Source: WHSW01 sp036794585
GTDB lineage: Bacteria; Actinomycetota; Thermoleophilia; Solirubrobacterales; 70-9
Direction of reading: 5' to 3'
Length of the DNA: 22,724 nucleotides
Assembly (NCBI GenBank): GCA_036794585.1
Contig: DAIRGH010000045.1
Location: 1 to 22,724 of the forward strand
How positions within the stretch are numbered: the first letter of the stretch is position 1; every line of letters starts with the position of its first letter. Under the pieces are notes generated by a model that saw nothing but the letters and a program-made list of their open reading frames with translations, made no database searches and had not been told where the DNA came from. This document shows, in pieces, positions 14,599-21,148 of the stretch. The translations under genes and the position numbers were made by a program.

Positions 14599-15156
14599 AT
14601 GGGAATTCTCGACGACGCAATCCGGCAGCACCTGGACCTGAAGCGCCGCCAGGGCGCACAGGACGACGAGATCCAGCGCCTCGAGGACGAGGCCTTCGGT
14701 CCGCCGAGCCGCCCCGGCGAGCCCGACTTCCCCGAGACCGGGGAGGGCGAGGCCGTCGCCGCGGAAGCGGCCCCGCTGTCGCCGGAGCCGCCGGAGCCGG
14801 CTGAGCCCGCGAGCGAGACGGTACTCGCCGAGGTGCCGTTCGAGATCGACGACCCCGCGGCTCATCTCGAGGTCCTCTCCGAGCCCGCGACCTCCGACGA
14901 ACCCGCGGTCGCGGAGCCTCCGATCGAGTCGCTGGACACGGTCGAGCACCCGTTCGAGGGCGCGGTCGAGGACACGGGCGAAGCCGAGGTCGTGCAGGCC
15001 GAGCCGGTCGAGCCGGCACCCGAGCACACCGACGAGCACCCGGCCGACGAGGGCGAGGAGGACGTGCTCGAGGAGACGCCAGAGTTCCTACGCGACCAGC
15101 CCGAAGACGACGAGCTCTGGTTCGAGCAGGGCGAACCGAAAGACTTCGACTTCTAG
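14599..15156 (+). CDS. acidic Pro/Glu-rich protein with conserved-looking ends
   Basis: The 185-aa protein has three zones. Residues 1-35 are a helix (MGILDDAIRQHLDLKRRQG, then a charged EIQRLEDEAFG). Residues 36-150 are low-complexity Glu/Pro/Ala. The last 30 residues are ordered-looking: VLEETPEFLRDQPEDDELW followed by FEQGEPKDFDF. The compositional contrast suggests two binding modules joined by a flexible acidic linker. I cannot name a function. I recall similar short proteins with an LWFEQ...DFDF end in Thermoleophilia, but this is memory, not a search. There is no signal peptide or membrane helix. It lies 81 bases after the diguanylate cyclase gene and converges on glutamate dehydrogenase. 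Confidence 0.85.
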   Translation: MGILDDAIRQHLDLKRRQGAQDDEIQRLEDEAFGPPSRPGEPDFPETGEGEAVAAEAAPLSPEPPEPAEPASETVLAEVPFEIDDPAAHLEVLSEPATSDEPAVAEPPIESLDTVEHPFEGAVEDTGEAEVVQAEPVEPAPEHTDEHPADEGEEDVLEETPEFLRDQPEDDELWFEQGEPKDFDF

Positions 15157-16505
15157 ACGTAGCCGCGAGTGCGGGCGGCGTCGACGACGCGCTCGAGGCC
15201 GACCATGTAGGCCGCCTCGCGCAGGTGCAGACGCTCCTCCTTCGCTCGCGATGAGACCTCGCGGTAGGCGCGGCGCATGACGGTGCCGAGCTTGTCGTTG
15301 ACCTCGCGCTCGTCCCAGCGGAAGTGCTGCAGGTTCTGCACCCACTCGAAGTAGGAGACGACGACGCCGCCGGCGTTTGCCATCACGTCGGGGATCACGT
15401 ACACGTCCTTGTCGCGGAGGATGTCGTCGGCGGCCGGTGTGGTCGGGCTGTTGGCGCCCTCGACGAGCACCTTGCAGTCGATCCGGTCGGCGTTGCCCTC
15501 GTGGATCATCCCGCCGAGCGCCGCCGGGATCAGCACGTCGCACGGCACCGCGATGAGGTCCTCGGGCGAGATCGGATCGACGCCGTCGAACTCGGTGATC
15601 AGGCCGCCGTTGGCGATGTGGTCGTGCAGGGCGTTGGCGTCGATCCCCTCGTCGCTGCGGATGGCGCCGTTTGCGTCTGAGACCGCGACCATCTTCGAGC
15701 CGAGCTGCTGCATGATTCGCGCCGCCCAAGAGCCGACGTTGCCAAATCCCTGGACGACGAAGGTGGTGTCGGCCGGGCTCAACCCGAGGTGCGGCGCGGC
15801 CTCACGGAACATGTACACGCAGCCGCGGCCCGTCGCGGCCTCGCGGCCATAGGAGCCCTCGAGCGCAATCGGCTTGCCGGTGCAGATCGCCGGTGTGTGG
15901 CCGTGGAGCTTTCCGTACTCGTCCATGAACCAGGCCATCGTCTGTGCGTTGGTGTTGACGTCGGGAGCCGGGATGTCGCGGGTCGGGCCCAGCACCTTCT
16001 CGATCTTGTCCATGAACGAGCGGGCGATCTTCTGCAGCTCGGACTGCTCGAGGTCCTGCGCGGGGCAGTTGACGCCGCCCTTGGCGCCCCCGAAGGGGAC
16101 GCCGGCGACGGCCGTCTTCCAGGTCATCAGCGAGGCGAGCGCGCGCACCTCGTCGATGTCGACCTCGGGGTGAAAGCGGATGCCGCCCTTGTACGGGCCA
16201 CGAGCGCCGTTGTGCTGGATCCGGTAGCCGGAGAAGACGTGGACTTTGCCGTCGGAGAGCTTGATCGGGATCTGGACGGTGACCTCGCGGTAGGGCGCCC
16301 AGAAGACGACCCGGACGTCGTCTTCGAGACCGAGGCGATCGGCGGCGATCTGGAAGTAGTGGCGGACGATGTCGAGGTTGGAGACCTCGGCCTGCGAGCT
16401 TGGCTTGCCGTCGCGGTCCTGCTTTGCCGCTTCCTCGGTCGCCTCGGGCGACTTGTCGGTGGACTCCCGCTTGCCGACCGCTGTCGCGCTCTTGCTCTCA
16501 GCCAT
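15153..16505 (-). CDS. gdhA: glutamate dehydrogenase (Glu/Leu/Phe/Val dehydrogenase family)
   Basis: From ATG 16505 the protein is 450 aa. The catalytic half has Lys106 in GPYKGGIRFHP and the active-site Lys130 in MTWKTAVAGVPFGGAKGGV. The dinucleotide-binding half has GFGNVG (253-258). The end (YFEWVQNLQHFRWDEREV) is typical of hexameric bacterial and archaeal enzymes. It interconverts glutamate with 2-oxoglutarate and ammonia using NAD(H) or NADP(H); the coenzyme cannot be decided by eye. GGAGGAG five bases before ATG 16505 fixes the start, although the frame stays open far upstream. The first 45 residues are a charged, probably disordered Ser/Lys/Glu extension, longer than usual for the family. 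Confidence 0.95.
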   Translation of the reverse strand: MAESKSATAVGKRESTDKSPEATEEAAKQDRDGKPSSQAEVSNLDIVRHYFQIAADRLGLEDDVRVVFWAPYREVTVQIPIKLSDGKVHVFSGYRIQHNGARGPYKGGIRFHPEVDIDEVRALASLMTWKTAVAGVPFGGAKGGVNCPAQDLEQSELQKIARSFMDKIEKVLGPTRDIPAPDVNTNAQTMAWFMDEYGKLHGHTPAICTGKPIALEGSYGREAATGRGCVYMFREAAPHLGLSPADTTFVVQGFGNVGSWAARIMQQLGSKMVAVSDANGAIRSDEGIDANALHDHIANGGLITEFDGVDPISPEDLIAVPCDVLIPAALGGMIHEGNADRIDCKVLVEGANSPTTPAADDILRDKDVYVIPDVMANAGGVVVSYFEWVQNLQHFRWDEREVNDKLGTVMRRAYREVSSRAKEERLHLREAAYMVGLERVVDAARTRGYV

Positions 16506-16508
16506 CCA

Positions 16509-16515
16509 CTCCTCC
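16509..16515 (-). promoter_or_regulatory. ribosome binding site of glutamate dehydrogenase
   Basis: GGAGGAG, three to five bases from ATG 16505, decides the start within a much longer open frame and supports the reality of the charged N-terminal extension. Confidence 0.75.
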
Positions 16516-16583
16516 GGGTATCGACTGCAGGCCTCCGATCCTCGCACATACCCGGTGCGTGCATGTGACCAACTCGGGCCGGG

Positions 16584-16589
16584 TAGGGT
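16584..16589 (+). promoter_or_regulatory. possible -10 box of the small secreted-protein gene
   Basis: TAGGGT is 34 bases before ATG 16624 and the gene has its own Shine-Dalgarno at 16609-16615, so this transcript would have a normal leader. TGTGAC at 16564-16569 is too close for a standard -35 box. Confidence 0.3.
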
Positions 16590-16623
16590 CACTGCAACGG
16601 TGTGCACGAAGGAGGCTCGAGGA

Positions 16624-16968
16624 ATGAAGCAGAGAGCGTCGCTCGTCCTGGTCGTGCTGGCGACGGCCGCGCTGACCACTGCGGGCGTCGCCTTCGGCGA
16701 GGACACCAAGATCGACTTGACGATCAAGACGGTGTCCACAACCAAGTCGCAGTACAAGGGAGAGCTCACGTCCGAGACCCCGGCGTGCGTCGCGGACCGG
16801 TTGATCAAGGTCAAGTCGCGCGACACCCGCCTGGTCAAGACGTACAGCGACGGCGACGGCAAGTTCAAGGAGAACGGCAAGCGCCCGAAGTCCGGCGCGC
16901 CGCTGAAGCTCAAGGTCGTCGAGACGGACGAGTGCGGGGTGATCGTCGAGAGAAGTACGGCCGAGTAG
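16624..16968 (+). CDS. small secreted protein with a probable disulfide
   Basis: ATG 16624 is preceded by AAGGAGG at eight bases. The 114-aa product has a Sec signal peptide: MKQRASLVLVVLATAALTTA then GVAFGED, with cleavage probably near residue 25. The mature part of about 90 residues is basic, beta-rich in appearance, and has exactly two Cys (in ETPACVADR and TDECGVIV) positioned to form one disulfide. The alternation KIDLTIKTV...YKGELTS...RLIKVKSRD...SGAPLKLKVVE suggests a small Ig-like or carboxypeptidase-regulatory-like sandwich. I know no specific function. It is divergent from glutamate dehydrogenase and precedes tRNA-Ala. Confidence 0.85.
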   Translation: MKQRASLVLVVLATAALTTAGVAFGEDTKIDLTIKTVSTTKSQYKGELTSETPACVADRLIKVKSRDTRLVKTYSDGDGKFKENGKRPKSGAPLKLKVVETDECGVIVERSTAE

Positions 16969-16995
16969 CGATCGGGGCGCGGCCCGTTACAGGCC

Positions 16996-17001
16996 TACAA
17001 T
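16996..17001 (+). promoter_or_regulatory. -10 box of tRNA-Ala(TGC)
   Basis: TACAAT, close to TATAAT, ends nine bases before the tRNA 5' end. Transcription would start almost at the mature end. The -35 region is GC-rich and not recognisable. Confidence 0.5.
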
Positions 17002-17010
17002 CGATCGCCT

Positions 17011-17083
17011 GGGGCCATAGCTCAGTTGGGAGAGCGCGGGCTTTGCAAGTCCGAGGTCGCGGGTTCGAGCCCCGCTGGCTCCA
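17011..17083 (+). tRNA. tRNA-Ala (anticodon TGC)
   Basis: The 73-nt cloverleaf is intact: acceptor GGGGCCA/TGGCTCC, D-arm in TAGCTCAGTTGGGAGAGC, anticodon stem CGGGC/GTCCG around TTTGCAA, and T-arm GCGGG-TTCGAGC-CCCGC. TGC reads GCA and, by wobble, other alanine codons. The G3:U70 identity pair is present. CCA is not encoded. The antisense nuclease reading frame ends inside this gene, and a degenerate copy of its 3' half lies at 17604-17645. Confidence 0.97.
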
Positions 17084-17531
17084 CCTCGAAACCGTGCTGC
17101 TTGGGCGGGACGGGGTCCAGATAGTCAGCCGCATATCGGATTCCCTTGCGCTGACCGTTTTTCGTCGGTCCGAGCCGAAGACTGATCTCGTCGCGGCCCG
17201 CACCTAGCTCCGCGGCGGCTACGTAATAGCACCGGTCCGTCTGCGGGCAGTACGCGGCGATCCAGTCGATCGTTTTCGCCGTGTACTTCTTCACACGCCG
17301 AACCTTGCCGTTGGTGAGCGACGCCGATCGGGTTCGCACGGGTATGACTTCACCGCGCGTGATCGCGTGCTTGACCTGCACTCGCTCGAGCTTCTCGGAA
17401 TCGGGTCGGGCGAAGATCAGGTCGAAGTCCCAGTCCTCGCCGTAGGGGATCGCGATGCGGTAGCCGCGGCGGACGAGGTCGCGCGCGACCTCGATCTCGG
17501 CCCGATCGCCCTTGAGTTTCAACGGTGCCAT
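17022..17531 (-). CDS. PD-(D/E)XK endonuclease, group I intron-associated (I-Ssp6803I-like) type
   Basis: From ATG 17531 the product is 169 aa. The nuclease core is KGDRAEIEVARDLVRRGY with Glu12, WDFDLIFARP with Asp37, and VQVKHA with Gln52 and Lys54. This E-D-QxK order is characteristic of the I-Ssp6803I-like group I intron-associated family rather than the LAGLIDADG homing enzymes. The family-like end NGQRKGIRYAADYLDP closes near residue 140. The final 20 residues, GLEPATSDLQSPRSPN and the residues before it, are antisense tRNA-Ala sequence, with the stop at 17022 inside the tRNA. GTG 17558 is an alternative start nine residues earlier. No group I intron was recognised. It would be a DNA-cutting enzyme, possibly specific for tRNA-gene DNA. 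Confidence 0.85.
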   Translation of the reverse strand: MAPLKLKGDRAEIEVARDLVRRGYRIAIPYGEDWDFDLIFARPDSEKLERVQVKHAITRGEVIPVRTRSASLTNGKVRRVKKYTAKTIDWIAAYCPQTDRCYYVAAAELGAGRDEISLRLGPTKNGQRKGIRYAADYLDPVPPKQHGFEVEPAGLEPATSDLQSPRSPN

Positions 17532-17603
17532 CCGAAATCGCCTTCCGGTGGAGGCCACCGTAAGGCGACTGACGTGACCGATCGAGACCTGAATGTGTCG
17601 AAG

Positions 17604-17645
17604 CTGTGCAACTCGAAGGCCGCGGGTTCGAGTCCCGCCGGCTCC
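17604..17645 (+). repeat. degenerate direct copy of the tRNA-Ala(TGC) 3' half
   Basis: This 42-base segment aligns without gaps to 17041-17082, from the anticodon loop to the last acceptor base, with 35 identities. The T-stem GCGGG/CCCGC and loop TTCGAGT remain able to fold. No matching 5' acceptor or D-arm is found in the preceding 100 bases, so it is not a functional tRNA. Two differences (C to G, G to A) fall in the anticodon stem. It resembles the nearby TGC tRNA more than the CGC tRNA at 12345. The rest of the gap to 17812 holds no gene I can support. Confidence 0.75.
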
Positions 17646-17812
17646 CCTGCGCCTCCGGAAAATCGCGATGGCATCAAGACCGTGACAGCCTGCGAGAACG
17701 TCAGCGCCTCGGTCGATCCGCTTGAGATCTCCGAGGGAACCGCCTTCTTCCAGTTCTGAGCGCTACCGGCTACCGGCGCTTCCGGGCTTCTGATCTGGGA
17801 TCTTTCCCCGCC

Positions 17813-20104
17813 ATGAACCGCGGGGTATGTGGCCTAGTCGGCCTCACGGCTGCCGTGGCGCTGGCGTTCGCCGCGCCGGCGTCGGCGTACGAAGCCCACG
17901 GCAGCGTCGAGCAGGTCTACGTGACCGGCGCCGAGCCGGGATCGACGCTGACGCTGGTCGACCGCAAAGGGCGCGAGGTCGATACCGACAAGGTCGGCAA
18001 GCTCGGGGGCGCGATCTTCCGCAAGGTCGATCCGGGTGGCGGCTACGTCGTCCGCCAGGCCGGGAGCAAGAAGACCGCTGAGTCGAAGCCCGTCCGCGTC
18101 ATGAGCACACGCTCGGCGCCGCCCAAGAGCAAGGCCAAGATCTACGACCAGGAGATCCCGCAGAGCGGTTACGGGTACCTGGAGACCCGCGACGGGACGA
18201 AGCTGGCGATCAACGTCCACCAGCCCCAGGTGCCCGCGGGCACCCAGGTGCCGACGCTGATCGAGTACTCGGGCTACGGCTACGCGGACCCGGCGGGCCT
18301 CCAGGGCGCGCCGGGCGAGGTCGCCGCAGGCGGCGAGAGCTCGATCGCCGTCGTCGGTCAGCTGCTCGGGTTCGCGGTCGTCGACGTCAACATGCGCGGG
18401 ACAGGCTGCTCCGGCGGGTCCTTCGACTTCTTCGAGCCGCTGCAGGGCCTCGACGGCTACGACGTCATCGAGACAGTCGCACGCCAGCCGTGGGTCAAGA
18501 ACGGCAAGGTCGGGATGATGGGGATCTCCTACGGCGGCATCAGCCAGCTGTTCGTCGCCAAGACCCGCCCGCCGAGCCTGTCGGCGATCGCGCCCCTCTC
18601 GCTCATCGACCAGGTGCAGACGACGCTGTTCCCCGGCGGCAGCCTCAACACCGGCTTCGCCCTCGAGTGGGCCAAGGACCGCATCGACGACGCCAGGCCG
18701 GCCTCGGCGGAGCACGGCCAGGGCTGGGCCTACAAGCAGATCCAAGAGGGCGACGACGTATGCGAGAAGAACCAGGAGATGCACACCGAGGCGGTCAACC
18801 TGCTCGACAAGATCAAGCGCAACTCGACCTACAAGCCGCGCGTAGCGAATCCACTCTCGCCGATCACCTTCGTGAACAAGATCAACGTGCCGACCTTCGT
18901 CGCCTGCCAGTGGGAGGACGAGCAGACCGGCGGCCATTGCCCGACCCTGGTGTCGCGCTTCACCGGGACCGACAAGAAGTGGTTCACGTTCACCAACGGC
19001 GTGCACGCCGACTCGCTCGACCCATCGACCGCTCAGAAATGGATCGACTTCCTCGATCTCTACGTGGCGGAGCAGAAACCGACGCCGAGACCCGCCGTCA
19101 TCGCCGGCGGACCGGCGCTGTACACCGCCCTGTTCTCGACGCCGGGCGTGACCATGCCGCCCGACCCGATCCAGGCGGAGCCCACCTACGACTCGGCCAA
19201 GGCGGCGTTCGAGGCGCTGCCGCAGGTGCGCGTCCTCTACGACAACGGCGCCGGCAGCCAGCCGGGGAATCCCGTGGAGGCCTTCGAGCGCGGCTACTCG
19301 AGCCTGCCCGTCGAGGGCACTACGCCAATGAAGCTCTTCTTCGGCGACGACAACGGGGTCGGCGCTTTGACCGGCTCGAAGCCCGCGGACGACGGGGTGG
19401 ACTCATTCAAGTGGGACGACGACGCCCGCCCGCCGACGAACTTCCCGCCTGACGGCGACACGGGCGGAAGCAGCGCGGGCTCCCTGTGGTCGGCCGACCC
19501 CGACTATCAGTGGTCGCAGAACCCCGAGGGCACCGCGCTCTCCTACATCAGCCAGCCGCTGACGCAGGACACCACCGTCGTCGGCGCCGGCCGCGTGGAC
19601 ACGTGGATCCGCTCGTCGGGGCCGGACGCCGACCTGCAGGTCACGATCACCGAGGTCCGGCCCGATGGCAAGGAGACCTTCGTGCAGAGCGGGTGGGTGC
19701 GCGGCAGCATGCGCAAGCTCGACCGCAAGAAGTCGACGAGGTACGAGCCGGTGCTGAGCCTGCGCAAGCGCGACGTCAAGCCGCTGCCCTCCGACCACTT
19801 CACCAAGCTGACGGTGCCGCTCTACTACCAGGGCCACGTCTACCGGGCCGGCTCGCAGATCCGCGTGATCGTCAGCGCGATCGGCGGCGACCAGCCGATC
19901 TGGGCCTTCGCCAAGGCCGTTCCCAGGCGCGGCAAGCCGACGATCGACCTCGCCCACACGGCCGACATGCCGTCGAGCCTGCTGCTGCCGACCGTGGACG
20001 CGGGTGTCGCAGCACCGACCGGCCTCCCACCGTGCCCGGGCCTGCGGGGCCAGCCCTGCCGCGACTACGTTCCGTTCGCGAACAGCAGCCGGCCGCTGGA
20101 CTGA
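17813..20104 (+). CDS. secreted CocE/NonD-type hydrolase (S15 X-Pro dipeptidyl-peptidase-like)
   Basis: The 763-aa protein starts with a signal peptide ending in PASA-YEA (cleavage near residue 25). A small beta domain follows at about 26-95, then an alpha/beta-hydrolase at about 105-430. Ser239 lies in GMMGISYGGISQ, Asp369 in CQWEDEQTGGH and His398 in NGVHADSLD, the triad pattern of the cocaine esterase/S15 group. DVNMRGTGCSGGSFDFF is the usual oxyanion-region motif. Residues about 480-745 form the C-terminal galactose-binding-like jelly roll (LSYISQPLTQDTTVVGAGRV, then LTVPLYYQGHVYRAGSQIRV). It is exported and should cleave an ester, amide or beta-lactam-type acyl bond; the substrate is unknown. 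It converges on the SRPBCC gene with a 12-base gap. Confidence 0.93.
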   Translation: MNRGVCGLVGLTAAVALAFAAPASAYEAHGSVEQVYVTGAEPGSTLTLVDRKGREVDTDKVGKLGGAIFRKVDPGGGYVVRQAGSKKTAESKPVRVMSTRSAPPKSKAKIYDQEIPQSGYGYLETRDGTKLAINVHQPQVPAGTQVPTLIEYSGYGYADPAGLQGAPGEVAAGGESSIAVVGQLLGFAVVDVNMRGTGCSGGSFDFFEPLQGLDGYDVIETVARQPWVKNGKVGMMGISYGGISQLFVAKTRPPSLSAIAPLSLIDQVQTTLFPGGSLNTGFALEWAKDRIDDARPASAEHGQGWAYKQIQEGDDVCEKNQEMHTEAVNLLDKIKRNSTYKPRVANPLSPITFVNKINVPTFVACQWEDEQTGGHCPTLVSRFTGTDKKWFTFTNGVHADSLDPSTAQKWIDFLDLYVAEQKPTPRPAVIAGGPALYTALFSTPGVTMPPDPIQAEPTYDSAKAAFEALPQVRVLYDNGAGSQPGNPVEAFERGYSSLPVEGTTPMKLFFGDDNGVGALTGSKPADDGVDSFKWDDDARPPTNFPPDGDTGGSSAGSLWSADPDYQWSQNPEGTALSYISQPLTQDTTVVGAGRVDTWIRSSGPDADLQVTITEVRPDGKETFVQSGWVRGSMRKLDRKKSTRYEPVLSLRKRDVKPLPSDHFTKLTVPLYYQGHVYRAGSQIRVIVSAIGGDQPIWAFAKAVPRRGKPTIDLAHTADMPSSLLLPTVDAGVAAPTGLPPCPGLRGQPCRDYVPFANSSRPLD

Positions 20105-20116
20105 CCCCGTACTGGT

Positions 20117-20614
20117 TCAGGCGGCAGCTTCGCTGGCCCCGCTGTAGCGCAGCGAGCCCGGGGTGTCGAGTTGCTCACCCGTTTCGAGCAGCGTCTTGAG
20201 CCCGGACAGGATCATCATCCAGCCGCCGTAGAGCTCGCTGTTGGCGTCCTCTCCCAGCTGGTCGTGCGTGACCCGGAGCTGGCAGGAGCTGCCGACGGGC
20301 TCGATCTCCCAGGTGACCCGCGACGCTCCCTCGGACTTGACCTCGTCGCTCCACAGAGCGGTGAAGCTCTGCACGAGCCGCAGCGGCGGGTCGACCTCCA
20401 GGATCTCGCCGGCGGCGATGTCGATCACCCCGGGGACCGAGGACTCGTAGCTCGAGCCCTTGGTCCAGTCGGAGCGCGTCTCGACCCCGAAGCTGTACTT
20501 GGCCCTCATCTCCGGGTCGGTGATCGCCTCCCAGAGCCGTTCCGGCGTCGTCTTGATGAAGATCTCGAACACCGTCATCGCTCCCGCGCCGTTGACTACC
20601 ACGTACTCGTCCAT
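20117..20614 (-). CDS. SRPBCC (AHSA1/START-like) domain protein
   Basis: The 165-aa protein is one helix-grip domain: an N-terminal strand FEIFIKTTPERLWEAITDPE, the conserved LRLVQSFTALWSDEV strand region, SRVTWEIEP, CQLRVTHDQL, and a long C-terminal helix GGWMMILSGLKTLLETGE. The fold makes a deep pocket for a hydrophobic ligand. Proteins of this AHSA1 subgroup are very often encoded right after an ArsR-type repressor, as here: ATG 20614 comes one base after the repressor stop, with CTGGAGG inside the repressor gene as ribosome site. The partner may supply or bind the signal for the repressor, but the ligand is not known. Confidence 0.92.
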   Translation of the reverse strand: MDEYVVVNGAGAMTVFEIFIKTTPERLWEAITDPEMRAKYSFGVETRSDWTKGSSYESSVPGVIDIAAGEILEVDPPLRLVQSFTALWSDEVKSEGASRVTWEIEPVGSSCQLRVTHDQLGEDANSELYGGWMMILSGLKTLLETGEQLDTPGSLRYSGASEAAA

Positions 20615-20615
20615 C

Positions 20616-20921
20616 TCACGCCTCCAGTTCTCTCTTGAGCCCGGTCAGGGTTGCGACCCAGGGCTCTGCGTATTTGCTCACCCACCGGTCGTGGACGAGC
20701 CTGATCGGGACGGGGTTCAGGAAGTGCAACTTCTCGCGGCCTCGCCGCATGGTGGTCACCAGGCCCGCCTCCTCGAGCACCTTCAAGTGCTTCATCACGC
20801 CGAAGCGGGTCATCGGCAACCGCCCCTCTAGCGCGCTCAGCGTTTGCCCGTCCTGTTTGTAGAGCTCGTCGAGCAGGCTGCGGCGCGTCGGGTCGGCGAG
20901 GGCCTTGAACACGTCGTCCAT
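20616..20921 (-). CDS. ArsR-family winged-helix repressor, non-metal type
   Basis: From ATG 20921 the protein is 101 aa: MDDVFKALADPTRRSLLDEL, a recognition helix in MTRFGVMKHLKVLEEAGLV, and the wing TTMRRGREKLHFLNP. There is no Cys, so the ELCVCDL-type metal site is absent. It belongs to the SRPBCC-associated branch and not to arsenic or zinc sensors. The frame extends to 20957, but ATG 20921 gives the standard family start and lies exactly where the promoter predicts the transcription start. It very likely represses its own promoter through the palindrome at 20935-20950 and co-regulates the SRPBCC gene. Confidence 0.93.
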   Translation of the reverse strand: MDDVFKALADPTRRSLLDELYKQDGQTLSALEGRLPMTRFGVMKHLKVLEEAGLVTTMRRGREKLHFLNPVPIRLVHDRWVSKYAEPWVATLTGLKRELEA

Positions 20922-20927
20922 GGGCCG

Positions 20928-20957
20928 AGTATAGGTGACCAATTGGTCACATGTCAA
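20928..20957 (-). promoter_or_regulatory. near-consensus housekeeping promoter of the arsR-SRPBCC operon
   Basis: On the minus strand TTGACA (20957-20952) and TATACT (20933-20928) are separated by 18 bases. They match sigma-70-type consensus better than anything else in the window. The predicted start of transcription, six or seven bases after the -10 box, coincides with ATG 20921, so the mRNA should be leaderless. Confidence 0.75.
20935..20950. promoter_or_regulatory. perfect 16-bp palindromic operator
   Basis: GTGACCAATTGGTCAC is its own reverse complement and fills the spacer between the -35 and -10 boxes. A dimeric ArsR-type repressor bound here would exclude RNA polymerase. This is inferred from position and symmetry. 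Confidence 0.75.
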
Positions 20958-20962
20958 CCGAT

Positions 20963-21145
20963 CTACTTCGACGACCCTCGCAAAGAACTGAACAACGGCG
21001 GTGCGAGCAGGGTGAGGATCACGATCGCGCTGATCGAGAGGATGTCGATGCCCTCCTCGATGATCACCGTGATCGTGAGCAGGGCGAAGAAGGCCCAGAA
21101 GACGAGCCCGACGGTGAGCACCGCGTTGCGGACGTCCGGATCCAC
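20963..21145 (-). CDS. small two-helix membrane protein
   Basis: GTG 21145 lies three bases after the rhomboid stop and starts a 60-aa protein. It has two hydrophobic helices, about residues 8-29 (AVLTVGLVFWAFFALLTITV) and 32-52 (GIDILSISAIVILTLLAPPL), with a short acidic EEG loop and a basic tail SLRGSSK. By the positive-inside rule both ends should be cytoplasmic. I recognise no family. Close spacing suggests co-transcription with the rhomboid gene. It could assist or be handled by that protease, but nothing in the sequence proves it. Confidence 0.72.
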   Translation of the reverse strand: MDPDVRNAVLTVGLVFWAFFALLTITVIIEEGIDILSISAIVILTLLAPPLFSSLRGSSK

Positions 21146-21148
21146 GGG

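Larger units (their letters stand above)
17011..17646. mobile_element. candidate tRNA-anchored mini-element carrying a nuclease gene
   Basis: The unit is an intact tRNA-Ala, one PD-(D/E)XK nuclease gene in antisense, and a direct, 35/42 identical, partial copy of the tRNA 3' half. This is the layout left when DNA inserts at a tRNA gene and restores it on one side. There is no integrase, and the nuclease gene looks less GC-rich by eye than its neighbours. An old decayed integration, or a nuclease-mediated duplication, are both possible. The repeat is imperfect, so a recent precise insertion is unlikely. Confidence 0.4.

Noticed and set aside
15789..16568. 259-aa plus-strand frame opposite glutamate dehydrogenase
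   Set aside because: Antisense shadow of a gene with unmistakable catalytic motifs and a strong ribosome site.
16561..16600. CRP-type binding site upstream of the secreted-protein gene
   Set aside because: TGTGA occurs at 16564, but no TCACA half-site lies at the proper spacing.
17604..17645. second functional tRNA
   Set aside because: Only the anticodon 3' side, T-arm and 3' acceptor strand are present. No D-arm or 5' acceptor could be found upstream, and the anticodon loop lacks U33.
17367..17759. 130-aa plus-strand frame across the nuclease gene and the tRNA fragment
   Set aside because: It is antisense to the nuclease motifs. Its middle (KLCNSKAAGSSPAG) is simply the translated tRNA-like repeat.
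17834..19006. 390-aa minus-strand frame opposite the CocE-like gene
   Set aside because: The plus-strand gene has a signal peptide, triad and C-terminal domain. The antisense frame shows only repetitive V/D/L/R-rich sequence.
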